Source: Bacillota bacterium (GTDB lineage: Bacteria > Bacillota > Clostridia > Peptostreptococcales > Anaerovoracaceae). Taken from it: 5,283 nt of DNA. Made by a program: the position numbers and the translations under genes. Of this stretch, positions 4,222 through 5,283 are shown piece by piece. The notes below the pieces were generated by a model. It saw nothing but the letters and a program-made list of their open reading frames with translations, did no database searches and was not told where the DNA came from. The DNA is taken from the NCBI GenBank assembly GCA_017619985.1, contig JAFZRG010000198.1, forward strand, positions 1 through 5,283. The letters are read 5' to 3'. Numbering within the stretch: the stretch's first letter is position 1; each line of letters starts with the position of its first letter.

Positions 4222-5283
4222 CGCCTCCAGGATGGCCGCGTCTTCGTACTGCTGCATCCAGAGGTCGCGGTAGTGGCCGCCGGCCGCCAGCAGTTCCTCG
4301 TGCTTGCCCTGCTCGATGATCCTGCCGTCCTGCACGACGAGGATGATGTCCGCGTCCTTGACGGTGGACAGCCTGTGGGCGATCACGATGGACGTGCGCC
4401 CGCGGATGACCGTGTCGATGGCCGCCTGGATCTTCTGCTCGGTGATCGTGTCGACCGAAGCGGTCGCCTCGTCCAGCACGACGATCTTCGGCTGCGCGAG
4501 GATGGCCCGCGCGAAGGAGATCAGCTGCTTTTCGCCGGTGGACAGCATGTCGCCGCCCTCGCCCACGTCCGTGTCGAGGCCCTTTTCGAGCTTTTCGATG
4601 ACCCCCCTGGCGCTCACGAGATCGATGGCGTCCCAGATCTCCTCTTCCGTCGCGTCCGGCCGGCCGTAGACCAGATTCTGGCGTATGGTGCCGGAAAACA
4701 GATGCGGCGACTGCAGCACGTAGCCTAGGGCCGAGTGCAGCCAGAGCTGGGAGCGGTCACGCGCGTCGCGGCCGTCGATCAAGAGCCTGCCTGCCGTCGG
4801 TTCGTAGAACCGGCAGACGAGGCTCGCCAGCGTGGATTTGCCCGCGCCGGTCTCGCCGACGATAGCGAGGTTCGTGCCGAAGGGGATCTTCAGGTTGAAG
4901 TCCTTCAGGACGTATTCGTCCTCCGCCGCGTCCGGATAGCGGAAGTCCACGTGGTCGAATTCGATATCGCCCTTGATGGGCTCCCAATTCTCCTTTTTCG
5001 GATCGAACGCGTCGCCGTACTTCGCGATGACGTCCGCCGTGTCGGTCACGGTCGGCTTCATCGTCAGCAGGTCCGTAAAGCGGCCGATGTTCACCTGCGC
5101 CTGCACGAGCAGGGCCAGCACTTCCACCAGCCAGCGGACCGGTTCCATCAGGTCCTGGGCGTAGCTCATGAACAGCGAGAACGTGCCCACCTGGTCCGCC
5201 GCGAGGATGCCGCCCTTCCACAGGACGAGCGCCAGCGCGCAGGACGAGGCCAGGTTCGTGACCATGGAGAACGCCCCGTACGT
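4201..5283 (-). CDS. ABC exporter half-transporter (MsbA/MdlB-like), 5' end missing
   Basis: This is a fused membrane/ATPase half-transporter that exports an unknown substrate. The window holds 360 C-terminal residues; a full protein would have about 580-620, with the N-terminal part beyond the right edge. Fragment residues 1-75 are the last transmembrane helices (ALALVLWKGGILAADQVG, then the region to IGRF). The nucleotide-binding domain spans about 104-345. It has Walker A GETGAGKST (143-151), Q-loop Gln191 in VLQSPHLFSGTI, X-loop VGEGG (240-244), signature LSTGE (247-251), Walker B IVVLDE (267-272) with catalytic Glu272, D-loop SVDT and H-loop His303. All hydrolysis residues are intact. 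The signature departs from LSGGQ. A complete catalytic Glu with an atypical signature fits one half of a heterodimeric exporter, so a partner gene may lie just upstream. The frame is open to the window edge; the internal ATG at 5263-5265 is not the true start. Confidence 0.96.
   Translation of the reverse strand, partial: TYGAFSMVTNLASSCALALVLWKGGILAADQVGTFSLFMSYAQDLMEPVRWLVEVLALLVQAQVNIGRFTDLLTMKPTVTDTADVIAKYGDAFDPKKENWEPIKGDIEFDHVDFRYPDAAEDEYVLKDFNLKIPFGTNLAIVGETGAGKSTLASLVCRFYEPTAGRLLIDGRDARDRSQLWLHSALGYVLQSPHLFSGTIRQNLVYGRPDATEEEIWDAIDLVSARGVIEKLEKGLDTDVGEGGDMLSTGEKQLISFARAILAQPKIVVLDEATASVDTITEQKIQAAIDTVIRGRTSIVIAHRLSTVKDADIILVVQDGRIIEQGKHEELLAAGGHYRDLWMQQYEDAAILEAWKGQKK

Noticed and set aside
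4273..5221. Frames overlapping the ABC exporter gene on both strands (4273-4728, 4304-4669, 4757-5221, 4973-5164)
   Set aside because: The exporter frame contains every nucleotide-binding-domain motif in order; the others are low-complexity shadows.
1..5283. CRISPR arrays, insertion sequences, tRNA or rRNA genes, phage attachment sites
   Set aside because: No regularly spaced repeats, transposase motifs, cloverleaf folds or rRNA-like sequence were seen on either strand.

Overview
The window looks like the chromosome of a GC-rich, Gram-positive, probably anaerobic Firmicute of the clostridial type. The reasons are a T-box leader, a perfect CIRCE element, strong AGGAGG-type ribosome binding sites, short U-tract hairpin terminators, a substrate-binding lipoprotein and clostridial-style protein families. 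No phage, IS, CRISPR, rRNA or tRNA sequence was found. Genus cannot be decided from this window.

Layout, left to right. (1) Positions 1-1353, minus strand: a tryptophan-uptake transcription unit. It has a sigma-A promoter (1325-1353), a complete T-box riboswitch with a UGG (Trp) specifier and a UGGC tRNA-acceptor bulge, a terminator/antiterminator switch, and then the substrate-binding lipoprotein TrpX, which runs off the left edge. The permease and ATPase genes would lie beyond that edge. (2) Positions 1354-2413: an intergenic zone with a 13-bp perfect inverted repeat, a strong promoter and a 14-bp perfect palindrome. These lead into a plus-strand MerR-family regulator with a GyrI-like effector domain, closed by a strong terminator. 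(3) Positions 2479-3031, minus strand: a small heat-shock protein (Hsp20) whose -35 box sits inside a perfect CIRCE operator. (4) Positions 3032-3305: an AT-richer intergenic stretch with two minus-strand terminator-like hairpins and no convincing gene. (5) Positions 3306-4160, minus strand: a five-helix membrane protein of the CmpB / putative ABC-transporter type IV family. Its long charged cytoplasmic tail contains an EF-hand-like loop. (6) Positions 4161-5283, minus strand: the C-terminal two thirds of an ABC exporter half-transporter, cut by the right edge. Its terminator hairpin contains the ribosome binding site of the membrane protein gene that follows.

The genes do not form one pathway. 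The best-supported regulatory logic is tRNA-Trp-sensing control of trpX and HrcA/CIRCE control of hsp20. The most unusual points are the EF-hand-like loop in the CmpB-family tail and the overlap of a terminator with a ribosome binding site between the exporter and that membrane protein.
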